A DNA stretch of 64,000 bases from contig NZ_JHVH01000002.1 in NCBI RefSeq assembly GCF_000620045.1, positions 307,016 to 371,015 on the forward strand, in the 5' to 3' direction. This document shows, piece by piece, positions 16,775 to 24,856 of this stretch. This DNA is from Halomonas halodenitrificans DSM 735 (lineage in GTDB: Bacteria; Pseudomonadota; Gammaproteobacteria; Pseudomonadales; Halomonadaceae). Position numbers and translations under genes: made by a program. Under the pieces are notes generated by a model, which was not told where the DNA came from, did not search any database, and worked only from the letters and a program-made list of their open reading frames with translations. Position 1 is the stretch's first letter. Each line of letters opens with the position of its first letter.

Positions 16775-17982
16775 CGAACATGATTCCTAACGCTTCCAGT
16801 TCAAGCGGCTCGCTTGCGGGCATTCGCGTCATCGACCTGACCCGGGTGATCTCGGGACCGTTCTGCACCCAGATCCTCGGCGATCACGGTGCCGATGTGA
16901 TCAAGATCGAACCACCGGGCAAGGGCGATGTGGTGCGCCAGCAGGGCAATATGGTCGGTGGCGAGAGCTGGTACTTTGCCCAGTTCAATCGCAACAAGCG
17001 CTCGATCACCCTCGACCTGCGCAGCGATGAAGGCCAGCAGATCCTGTACCGCCTGCTCGAGGATGCCGACGTGCTGGTGGAAAACTTTCGTCCCGGGGTG
17101 CTGGGCAAGATGGGGCTCGATGACGATACCCTGCGCCAGCGCTATCCCCGGCTCGTGATAGGCCGCATCAATGGCTTCGGGTCCAGCGGGCCCTATCGCG
17201 ACCGGCCGGCCTATGACTTCATCGCCCAGGCCATGAGCGGCTTCATGGGCGTCAACGGTTCCGCCGATGGCGAGCCGATGCGTGCGGCGCCGCCGATCAG
17301 CGACATGGTGGCCAGCCAGAACCTGGCCTTCGGTGTCTGTGCCGCCCTGGTGCGTCGGGCCACGACGGGACATGGCGATATCGTCGAAACGGCCCTGACC
17401 AATGGCCTGATCGCCATGATGGGCTACCTGGCGGCGGAATACTTTGCCACCGACCGGGTGCCGGCGCGCACCGGCAACGATCATCCCATGCTCTATCCCT
17501 ACGGGCTGTTTACCGCCCGGGATGGCGAGGTGGCGATTGCGCCGAGCAACGACACCATGGTCGAGCGTTTCCTGGGCGCCCTGGACATGCTGTACCTGCT
17601 CGATGACGAGCGCTTCGCCGATAACCGGCGGCGGATGACCCATCGTGAGCCGTTACGCGAGATTCTCAATGCCGCCATTGAGACCCGCGGCGTCGATGAA
17701 TGGATCGAGCACTTCAACCATGCGGGAGTCCCCTGTGGACGCGTGCAGGACCTGCGCGAGACCTTTGCCGACCCTCAGGTGCAGGCTCAGGAGATGCGGC
17801 TCGAGCTGCAGCAGGCCTCCGGCCGAGTGCCCGTCACCGGCTTCCCGGTAAAGCTGCGCGAAGCCCCTGCGAGCCTCTATTACCCGGTGCCGCGGCTCGG
17901 CGAGCATACCGATGAATTGTTGACCGAGCTGGGTATCGAGGATGATGAACTGGCGGCGCTGCGAAAGCGCCGCGTGATCTGA
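16771..17982 (+). CDS. CaiB/BaiF (family III) CoA-transferase
   Basis: This 403-residue protein begins with GIRVIDLTRVISGPFCTQ, then LGDHGADVIKIEPPGKGD, the family III N-terminal signature. It also has FNRNKRSITLDL, DVLVENFRPGVL and a candidate catalytic Asp178 in PPISDMVAS at the position of the aspartyl-CoA intermediate of the family. It should move CoA from a donor such as succinyl-CoA to a carboxylic acid. Its ATG overlaps the stop of the HMG-CoA lyase gene (ATGA), so the two are coupled and the lyase probably uses the CoA ester this enzyme makes. By sequence it could equally be a succinyl-CoA:glutarate/HMG, citramalate or itaconate transferase. Confidence 0.85.
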   Translation: MTNMIPNASSSSGSLAGIRVIDLTRVISGPFCTQILGDHGADVIKIEPPGKGDVVRQQGNMVGGESWYFAQFNRNKRSITLDLRSDEGQQILYRLLEDADVLVENFRPGVLGKMGLDDDTLRQRYPRLVIGRINGFGSSGPYRDRPAYDFIAQAMSGFMGVNGSADGEPMRAAPPISDMVASQNLAFGVCAALVRRATTGHGDIVETALTNGLIAMMGYLAAEYFATDRVPARTGNDHPMLYPYGLFTARDGEVAIAPSNDTMVERFLGALDMLYLLDDERFADNRRRMTHREPLREILNAAIETRGVDEWIEHFNHAGVPCGRVQDLRETFADPQVQAQEMRLELQQASGRVPVTGFPVKLREAPASLYYPVPRLGEHTDELLTELGIEDDELAALRKRRVI

Positions 17983-18086
17983 TTGCGCCAGGAGCCGGCA
18001 TAACAAGAGACCGATAACCCGCTACCTTCAAAGAGGCATAAGTATCCACAGGGCTGTACTCCATCCGCCCTGGAGGTGGACGAGCC

Positions 18087-18109
18087 CCGACAGGCGGCTA
18101 TGCCTGCCA
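18087..18109. repeat. 23-bp repeat copy 1, with an internal hairpin, before tctC
   Basis: This sequence is identical over 23 bases to 21121-21143. It contains CAGGC-N6-GCCTG, a 5-bp hairpin. The copies flank the tctCBA genes, one about 27 bases before tctC and one 40 bases after tctA. Confidence 0.6.
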
Positions 18110-18135
18110 TAACAACAAGCAAGAGGATCACGCCA

Positions 18136-19131
18136 ATGCGTACCGCTACAAGAGGAGGCTTCGGCCTCGTTGCTGCCACCCTGATGGGCGCCGGGATCGC
18201 CGTTAGCGCGCCGGCCCAGGCCTTGCCGATCGGCGAGTGTCTTGCCCCGGCAGACCCCGGTGGTGGCTGGGACTTCACCTGTCGCTCGGTCGGCAAGCTC
18301 CTGCTGGAGCTGGATCTCGTGGAAAATCCGGTCCAGATCACCAACATGCCCGGCGGGGTAGGCGCCGTGGCCTTCGCCAACGTCGAGAGCAGTCGTGCCG
18401 ATGACAGCGACCTGATGGTTGCCACCAGTACGGTGGGGGTGACCCAGATCGCCCAGGGCAAGTATCCCGGCGGCGCCGACACCATGCGCTGGCTGGCCAT
18501 GCTGGGTACCGATGTAGGCGTCATCCTGGTGGATGACGATAGCGAGTTCGAGAGCCTCGAGCAGCTGATGGACACCATTGTCGATGATCCCGGTGCCCTG
18601 GCCGTTGCCGGTTCCAGCGGAGCCGGTGGCTGGGATCATATTCGGGCCCTGATGCTGGCCAAGGAGGCGGGCATGCCGGATGACCAAATCGGCAGCCTGC
18701 GCTGGGTGCAGTTCGATGGCGGTGGCCCCGCCGTGACCCAGATGATGGGGGGCCATGTCGATGTGGTTTCCACCGACCTGGGCGAGATCGCCGGTTTCAT
18801 CGAGTCTGGGGACGTGCGCGTGCTGGGGGTGCTTTCCGAGGAGTCGCTGCCCGCCCCCTTCGATGATCTGCCCACCGCCGCCTCCCAGGGCTATGACGTC
18901 ACCGGCTACAACTGGCGTGGTTTTTATACTGGCGGCGACGTCTCCGATGACGACTACTCGGCCATGGTCGACGACCTGAAGGCCCTTTATGACAGTGATG
19001 AGTGGAAGACGGTGGCCGAGCAGAATGGTCTGGTACCGCTGTGGCGCGGCGGCGATGAGTTCAATGAGTTTGTGCTGGATTCCATCGATCAGGTGGAGAC
19101 CATTTCCCGCGAGATCGGAGTGATTGAGTGA
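18136..19131 (+). CDS. tctC: Tripartite tricarboxylate transporter substrate-binding protein (TctC/Bug family)
   Basis: This 331-residue protein has a signal peptide (MRTATRGGFGLVAATLMG through SAPAQA, about residues 1-28), then ECLAPADPGGGWDFTCR, the Bug-family carboxylate-binding loop (P-A-x-P-G-G-G-x-D), and GAGGWDHIRALMLAKEAG. It binds a di- or tricarboxylate in the periplasm. The ATG at 18136 is chosen because AGAGGATC lies upstream and the signal peptide starts there; an earlier frame start would add non-signal residues. Its stop overlaps the tctB GTG start. The lyase and CoA-transferase genes upstream suggest the ligand is a branched or hydroxylated dicarboxylate. Confidence 0.88.
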   Translation: MRTATRGGFGLVAATLMGAGIAVSAPAQALPIGECLAPADPGGGWDFTCRSVGKLLLELDLVENPVQITNMPGGVGAVAFANVESSRADDSDLMVATSTVGVTQIAQGKYPGGADTMRWLAMLGTDVGVILVDDDSEFESLEQLMDTIVDDPGALAVAGSSGAGGWDHIRALMLAKEAGMPDDQIGSLRWVQFDGGGPAVTQMMGGHVDVVSTDLGEIAGFIESGDVRVLGVLSEESLPAPFDDLPTAASQGYDVTGYNWRGFYTGGDVSDDDYSAMVDDLKALYDSDEWKTVAEQNGLVPLWRGGDEFNEFVLDSIDQVETISREIGVIE

Positions 19132-19580
19132 GCGAGCAGGCACGCGCGGTCGGTGATCGCATCGCCGGTGTGCTGTTGTTGCTGGTAGCCGTTGCCGCCT
19201 GGTGGCTGTCGTATGACTACACCAGCGGCTTCGGGCAGACCGTGGGGCCAGGCGCCTTTCCGCGCCTGGTCAGCGTGCCTCTGGGGTTGTTATCGATTTA
19301 CTTGATTGCCCGCCCGGGGGTGAACCAGCGCTGGCCCGAGCGGGCGGCGCTGGTCCGTCAGCTCTGCCTGTTGGTGCTGCTGATGGTCTATGCGGGGCTG
19401 ATCCAGCCACTGGGTTTTCTGCCCACCGCCCTGCTTACCGTGACCCTGATGATTCGGCTGTTCGGGGCCAGTTGGCGACAGGCGCTGCCGTTCGGCCTGT
19501 TGTTGACCCTGGGGTTGTACCTTCTCTTTGAATTCGCCCTCGGCATGCCGCTGCCTGACATGCCGGGCCTGAACGGATAG
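19128..19580 (+). CDS. tctB: Tripartite tricarboxylate transporter small membrane protein TctB
   Basis: This 150-residue protein has four hydrophobic segments (around residues 11-28, 48-62, 76-95 and 116-140) and the TctB feature GFGQTVGPGAFPRLVS after TM1. It pairs with TctA in the inner membrane. It starts with a GTG that overlaps the tctC stop (GTGA) and ends 7 bases before tctA. Confidence 0.88.
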   Translation: MSEQARAVGDRIAGVLLLLVAVAAWWLSYDYTSGFGQTVGPGAFPRLVSVPLGLLSIYLIARPGVNQRWPERAALVRQLCLLVLLMVYAGLIQPLGFLPTALLTVTLMIRLFGASWRQALPFGLLLTLGLYLLFEFALGMPLPDMPGLNG

Positions 19581-19587
19581 TCACGTC

Positions 19588-21081
19588 ATGGAACTTCTTG
19601 GTTTTCTCGCCCAGGGCCTCGCCGTGGCGCTCGAGCCCCAGCACCTGTTTCTGGCACTGGCAGGCTGCGCCCTGGGCACGCTGATCGGAGCCTTGCCCGG
19701 CCTGGGGCCGGTCAATGGGGTGGCGTTGATGATCCCGCTCACCTTCAACTTCAATCTCACGGCCACGGCGGCGCTGATTCTATTGGTCAGCCTCTATTAT
19801 GGCTGCATGTACGGCGGGCGCATCAGCTCCATTCTGCTCAATATTCCCGGCGATGAACCGGCCATGATGACCACCCTGGACGGTTTTCCCATGGCGCAGC
19901 AGGGGCGCGGTGGCGAGGCGCTGGGGCTGACGGGTGTCGCCTCCTTCGTGGGTGCCCTGGTGGCAACGATCGGGTTGGTGTTGTTCGCCCCGGTGCTGGT
20001 GAACTTCGCCATTCGCTTCGGCCCGGCCGAGTACTTTGCGTTGTTTGTGTTGGCCTTCGCCACCATCGGTGGGGTGACGGGAGGGCACTTGGCCAAGAGC
20101 TTTCTGGCCGCCTGCCTGGGTCTGTTACTGGGCACCGTCGGCATCGACGCGGTCAGCAGCGTGCCGCGCTTTACCTTCGGCTGGTATGAACTCTACGACG
20201 GCATCGACTTTATCGTGGCGCTGGTGGGGCTGTTCGCCATCTCCGAATGCCTGGTGTTTCTGGAGGACAGCCATCAGGGGCGCAAGCCCACCATGACCCT
20301 GGGGTCGGCCATGCCGGGCGTGCGTACCGCCTGGCAGTGCCGCGGGAGCATCGGCCGCAGCTCCCTGCTGGGATTCATCGCGGGCGTGCTGCCGGGGGCG
20401 GGGGCGGCGCTGGGTAGCTTCCTCTCCTATACCCTGGAGCGTCGCTGGCAGGGCGCGCGCGGTCACTTCGGCACGGGTGACCCTCACGGGGTGGCGGCTC
20501 CCGAGGCCGGCAATAACGCCGCGGCCGGCGGGGCACTGATTCCCATGCTGTCACTGGGCATTCCCGGCAGCGGTACGACGGCCATTCTGCTGGCATTGCT
20601 GCTGTCGATGAACATCACGCCGGGGCCTCTGCTGTTCGAGAATCAGCCCGAGCTAGTGTGGGGGCTGGTAGCGGCACTATTTATCGGCAACTTAATGCTG
20701 CTGGCGTTGAATATCCCTTTGGTAGGACTCTTCGCCAGGGTGTTGCGCGCGCCAGGCTGGTTCCTGATGCCCATGGTGATCATGGTCGCCTTTGTCGGGG
20801 TCTATTCGCTGAGTAACAGCGCCTTCGACCTCTACCTGATGCTGGCCTTCGGTGTGCTGGGGTATGTGCTACGCAAGCTGGAGATTCCCACGGTGCCGGT
20901 GGTGCTGGGACTGCTGTTGGGTGGGCAGATGGAATACAACCTGCGCCGCGCCATGTCGATCTCGGGAGGCGACTGGAACATCATCTGGAACAGCGGCATC
21001 TCGGTAGGCATCTACCTGTTTGCCATCGTCCTGCTGCTGGGTGGGCTACTGTTCCACTGGCTGATGAAGCGAGGGGGATAG
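19588..21081 (+). CDS. tctA: Tripartite tricarboxylate transporter large membrane protein TctA
   Basis: This 497-residue permease with about eleven or twelve membrane spans carries the TctA signatures IGALPGLGPVNGVALMIPLT (residues about 31-50), YYGCMYGGRISSILLNIPG and, in the second half, GVAAPEAGNNAAAGGALIP with LSLGIPGSGTTAILL. The two glycine/proline-rich segments are internal repeats of the family. It is the ion-driven channel of the TctABC importer. It is the last gene of the cluster starting at 15821 and is followed by a strong hairpin. Confidence 0.93.
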   Translation: MELLGFLAQGLAVALEPQHLFLALAGCALGTLIGALPGLGPVNGVALMIPLTFNFNLTATAALILLVSLYYGCMYGGRISSILLNIPGDEPAMMTTLDGFPMAQQGRGGEALGLTGVASFVGALVATIGLVLFAPVLVNFAIRFGPAEYFALFVLAFATIGGVTGGHLAKSFLAACLGLLLGTVGIDAVSSVPRFTFGWYELYDGIDFIVALVGLFAISECLVFLEDSHQGRKPTMTLGSAMPGVRTAWQCRGSIGRSSLLGFIAGVLPGAGAALGSFLSYTLERRWQGARGHFGTGDPHGVAAPEAGNNAAAGGALIPMLSLGIPGSGTTAILLALLLSMNITPGPLLFENQPELVWGLVAALFIGNLMLLALNIPLVGLFARVLRAPGWFLMPMVIMVAFVGVYSLSNSAFDLYLMLAFGVLGYVLRKLEIPTVPVVLGLLLGGQMEYNLRRAMSISGGDWNIIWNSGISVGIYLFAIVLLLGGLLFHWLMKRGG

Positions 21082-21120
21082 ACCAGCGCCAGTGGCAAAC
21101 GCGAGGCCGCCAAGACGGAA

Positions 21121-21143
21121 CCGACAGGCGGCTATGCCTGCCA
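21121..21143. repeat. 23-bp repeat copy 2, after tctA
   Basis: Identical over 23 bases to 18087-18109, including the CAGGC-N6-GCCTG hairpin. It lies between tctA and the bidirectional terminator. Confidence 0.6.
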
Positions 21144-21154
21144 CCGAGGCATCA

Positions 21155-21194
21155 ACGACAAGGGGCGCCGGCCAATGCCGGCGCCCCTTGTCGT
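21155..21194. terminator. Bidirectional terminator between tctA and pepP
   Basis: A perfect 18-bp stem (21155-21172 with 21177-21194) closes a CAAT loop between two converging genes. It has no U-run on either strand, but the stem is very stable. Confidence 0.8.
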
Positions 21195-21226
21195 GTCGGG
21201 CGTTGCCTTCCGAGGGCGACGCTCGC

Positions 21227-23041
21227 CTAGCCCCGCGGGAGGGGGCGGGTGCGTGCCTCCAGCCAGGCCAGGGCGTCGCCCTCGAGGTGGGGCGCGAGCC
21301 GCTCGTGGACCTCGGCGTGGTAGGCGTCGAGCCAGTCGGCCTCGGCGGCGTCGAGCAGCGCGACGTCGAGGCAGCGGGTGTCGATCGGACACAGGGTCAG
21401 CGTCTCGAAATCCAGGAAATCGCCGAAGTCGCTCGCCTCGGCGGGCCGGTTGGCGACCAGGTTCTCGATGCGCACGCCCCACTCACCCGGGCGATATACC
21501 CCGGGTTCGATGGAGGTGATCATCCCCGAGCGCATGGCGGTGTGGGGCGCCACCGGCGCGCCGGCGCTGATCACCTGGGGCCCCTCGTGAACGTTGAGGA
21601 AGTAGCCGACGCCGTGGCCGGTACCGTGGCCGTAGTCGCGGCCGGTGGCCCACAGCGGTGCCCGGGCGATGGCGTCCAGCCTGGGGGCGGCGATGCCCTT
21701 GGGGAAACGTGCCCGGGACAGGGCGATGGTGCCCTTGAGCACCAGGCTGCAGTCCTCGCGCTGGGCCGCCGAGACCTCGCCGACCGGCACCATGCGGGTG
21801 ATGTCGGTGGTGCCGCCGTGGTACTGGCCGCCGGAGTCGAGCAGCAGCAGGCCGTCGCCCTCGATCACCGCGTGGGCCTCGGGCGTGGCCCGGTAATGGG
21901 GCAGGGCGCCGTTGGCGTTGAAGGCGGCGATGGTGTTGAAGCTCTCGCTGACGAAGTGCGGGTCCCGGGCACGCTCCTCGCGCAGCCGCGTCTCCACGTC
22001 CAGCTCGGTGACCCGCTCGCCGCGGGTCAGCGCCTGCTCCAGCCAGGCGAAGAAGCGGCACAGGGCGGCGCCGTCGGCCTCCATGGTGCGGCGCACGTGG
22101 GCCAGTTCGATGTCGGTCTTGATGCCCTTGTCCAGGGTGCTGGGCTGGAAGGCCTCGACCACCGTCATCTCGGCGGGCAGCGCCTGGCGGGTGCCCAGGG
22201 TCAGTTTGGCCGGGTCGAGCAGGACGCACGCCTCGGCGGGCAGGGTGGCGAGGTGAGCGCGCCAGGCGCCATAGGGAGCGGTGGCGATGCCGTCGGCGGC
22301 CAGCGCCGCCTCGAGGTCGGCCTCGACGGTGTCGGGGGCGACGAACAGGGTGGCCGTGTCGCGGCCGACCAGCAGGTGGGCGAGGAACACCGGGTTATAG
22401 GCGACATCATCGCCGCGCAGCTGGGTCAGCCAGGCGATGTCATCCAGGGTCGAGATCGGGTGCCAGTCGGCGCCGTGCTCGGCCATGGCCGCGCGTACCC
22501 GGGCCAGGCGCTCGGGGCGCGTCTCGTCTCGGAAGGCGGCCGGCTGAGCCTGGAGCGGCCGGGCGGGCAGCGTCGGGCGGGTCGGCCAGATGGCGTCGAG
22601 CAGGTCCAGATCGCCGCGTTGGGCGATGCCGGCCGGGCCGAGGATCTCCTTCATCTGACGGGCGTGGGCCAGCGCGACCACCTGGGCGTCGTAGCCGAGG
22701 GTGGCGCCGGCGGGCAGCTGTTCGGCCAGCCAGGTCATGGGCGCGGCCGCCTGGCCCTGGACGAGCTTCATCATCTCGATGCCGGTGCCTTCCAGCTGAG
22801 CCTCGGCCTGCACGAAGTAGCGGCTGTCGACCCACATGCCGGCGGCCTCCTGGGTCACCACCAGGGTGCCCACGGAGCCATCGAAGCCGGAGAGCCAGGC
22901 GCGGCCGGCCCAGTGCTCGGGCAGGTACTCGGAGTTGTGAGGGTCGGAAGAGGGCAGCCACCAGGCATCGATGGCGTGTTCACGCATGGCGGCGCGCAGG
23001 GCGGCGAGTCGTTCCGCGGGCGTCGAGGGGGTGTGGTTCAT
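21227..23041 (-). CDS. pepP: Xaa-Pro aminopeptidase (three-domain, APP1 type)
   Basis: This 604-residue metalloenzyme removes an N-terminal residue before proline. It has two creatinase-like N domains (to about residue 300) and a catalytic pita-bread domain with metal ligands in LLLDSGGQYHGGTTDITR, HGTGHGVGYFLNVHEGP, and SIEPGVYRPGEWGVRIEN. The extra C-terminal domain (CPIDTRCLDVALLDAAEADW) is that of the larger eukaryote-like aminopeptidase P. I chose the ATG at 23041 because GGAG lies six bases upstream and the reading begins MNHTPSTPAERLAALR. It starts one base after the stop of the peptide transporter gene, so peptide uptake and proline release are coupled. Confidence 0.93.
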   Translation of the reverse strand: MNHTPSTPAERLAALRAAMREHAIDAWWLPSSDPHNSEYLPEHWAGRAWLSGFDGSVGTLVVTQEAAGMWVDSRYFVQAEAQLEGTGIEMMKLVQGQAAAPMTWLAEQLPAGATLGYDAQVVALAHARQMKEILGPAGIAQRGDLDLLDAIWPTRPTLPARPLQAQPAAFRDETRPERLARVRAAMAEHGADWHPISTLDDIAWLTQLRGDDVAYNPVFLAHLLVGRDTATLFVAPDTVEADLEAALAADGIATAPYGAWRAHLATLPAEACVLLDPAKLTLGTRQALPAEMTVVEAFQPSTLDKGIKTDIELAHVRRTMEADGAALCRFFAWLEQALTRGERVTELDVETRLREERARDPHFVSESFNTIAAFNANGALPHYRATPEAHAVIEGDGLLLLDSGGQYHGGTTDITRMVPVGEVSAAQREDCSLVLKGTIALSRARFPKGIAAPRLDAIARAPLWATGRDYGHGTGHGVGYFLNVHEGPQVISAGAPVAPHTAMRSGMITSIEPGVYRPGEWGVRIENLVANRPAEASDFGDFLDFETLTLCPIDTRCLDVALLDAAEADWLDAYHAEVHERLAPHLEGDALAWLEARTRPLPRG

Positions 23042-23042
23042 G

Positions 23043-24617
23043 TCAGGCTCCAGGAGTCGAGGAAGATGGGGCGGCGGCGGTGTGGTGACCACCCTTGAGC
23101 ATGCGGCCGATCAACGGCGTCAGCAGCGCCAGGATCAGGGCACAGAGTACCAGTGCCACGGCCGAGCGGCCGAACAGCGCCGGCAGTTCGGTGAGCTTGT
23201 CGGCGCTGACGTTGCCGCCGATCAGGCCCGCCACCAGGTTGCCCAGCGCCAGGGAGGTGAACCACAGTCCCATCAGCTGGCCGCGGATGCGCTGGGGCGC
23301 CAGGGTGCTCATGGTGGAGAGGCCCACCGGGCTCAGGCACATCTCGCCCAGGGTCAGCAGCAGCAGGCTGGAGGCGATCCACAGCGGCGAGACCAGGCCG
23401 TCGCCGACCAGTACCTGACGCGCGGCGAGCATCATCAGGCCGAAGCCGGCGGCGGCGAACAACAGCCCCATCACGAACTTGGTGGCGCTGCCCGGCTCCA
23501 GGCCGCGGCGGCCCAGGGCCGGCCACAGCCAGCCGAACAGCGGGCCGAGCAGGATGATGAAGATGGCGTTGAGTGACTGGAACCAGACCGTGGGGATCTC
23601 CCAGCCACCGAACAGCGCGCGGTCGGTGTAGTCGTTGGCGAAGAGATTGTAGGAGGTGGGTTGCTGCTCGAAGGAGGCCCAGAAGAAGGCCGAGGCGACG
23701 ATCAGCAAAAAGGCCACCACCACCCGGGAGCGCTCGCGGGCGTCGAGGCCGGCGAAGGCCATCAGATAGACGAAGAAGCCCAGGGCGCAGACGATGATCA
23801 CGCTGGTCATCGCCTCGGCGATCGCCACCGGCTGCAAGTGGATCACGCCGATGGCGGTGAGGCCGACCAGGGCGGCCGCGAGGATCGTTAGCCCCGAGAC
23901 CACCAGCCCCACGCCGCGGCGCTTGACGGCCGGGGCGTCCCAGCTGGCGTCGCGGCCGCGTTCGGCGTCGGCGCGGCGCATGGCGGGAATCGCCCATAGC
24001 CGGAAGATCAGCAGCGCGGCGAGCATGCCCAGGCCGCCGATGCCGAAGCCCCAGTGCCAGCCACCGTTCTCGATCAGCAGGCCGCTCATCAGCGGGGCCA
24101 GCAGGGCGCCGAGGTTGATGCCCATGTAGAAGATCGCGAAGCCGCCATCGCGACGCGCGTCGTTCTCATCGTAGAGACTGCCCACCATCACGGTGATGCA
24201 GGTCTTGAAGAGCCCCGAGCCGAGCACGATCAGCAGCAGGCCAATGAAGAAGGCGGTGGCGCCCCACAGCGCCGAGAGGGCGATGGCCAGGTGGCCCAGG
24301 GCGATCAGGATCGAGCCGTACCAGACGGCGCGGCGCTGGCCGAGCCAGTTGTCGGCCAGCCAGCCGCCGGGCAGGGCGGAGAGGTAGATGGCCCCGGCAT
24401 AGATGCCGACGATGGCCGCGGCATCCTCGCGGCTGAAGCCCAGGCCGCCTTCGGCGAGGCCGGCGGCCATGAACAGCACCAGCAGCGGGCGGATGCCGTA
24501 GTAGGAGAAGCGCTCCCACATCTCGGTGAAGAACAGCGACCCGAGGGGTCGGGGGTGGCCGAAGAAGCCGCGGTCTCCTCGGGACGGCGCGGCGGGAGCA
24601 TCGGGAGTCGAGGACAT
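23043..24617 (-). CDS. Proton-dependent oligopeptide transporter (POT/PTR2 family)
   Basis: This 524-residue protein has 12-14 membrane spans and begins after a short polar N terminus with FFTEMWERFSYYGIRPLLVLF, the E-x-x-E-R-F-x-Y-Y proton-coupling motif of POT transporters. It also has the PTR2 signature GGWLADNWLGQRRAV and FYMGINLGALLAPL. It imports di- and tripeptides. The ATG at 24617 (MSSTPDAPAAPS) fits family length better than the longer frame at 24701. It is followed immediately by pepP, and it is divergent from dgt with about 240 bases between them. Confidence 0.93.
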   Translation of the reverse strand: MSSTPDAPAAPSRGDRGFFGHPRPLGSLFFTEMWERFSYYGIRPLLVLFMAAGLAEGGLGFSREDAAAIVGIYAGAIYLSALPGGWLADNWLGQRRAVWYGSILIALGHLAIALSALWGATAFFIGLLLIVLGSGLFKTCITVMVGSLYDENDARRDGGFAIFYMGINLGALLAPLMSGLLIENGGWHWGFGIGGLGMLAALLIFRLWAIPAMRRADAERGRDASWDAPAVKRRGVGLVVSGLTILAAALVGLTAIGVIHLQPVAIAEAMTSVIIVCALGFFVYLMAFAGLDARERSRVVVAFLLIVASAFFWASFEQQPTSYNLFANDYTDRALFGGWEIPTVWFQSLNAIFIILLGPLFGWLWPALGRRGLEPGSATKFVMGLLFAAAGFGLMMLAARQVLVGDGLVSPLWIASSLLLLTLGEMCLSPVGLSTMSTLAPQRIRGQLMGLWFTSLALGNLVAGLIGGNVSADKLTELPALFGRSAVALVLCALILALLTPLIGRMLKGGHHTAAAPSSSTPGA

Positions 24618-24856
24618 GAAGCGTCTGCCTTGTAGGGTGAGGGTAGCGTCGGGGGTGCGTCGAGCGGCATACCACCAGGCGAGCCTGTGGTTCGGCTCCA
24701 TGCTTGCCTGGTGTTTTTGCTGGATGGCGCGGTTTGTGCAGACGATTCTATGGAAATTTATTAGCGGGCGAAATGCTGCGAGGCGTTCGGGAATGCATCG
24801 CGATGGCCAGGTCGCACCCGCCGGTGCCAGAATGGGCCCTCAAGGAGAGATTGCCC

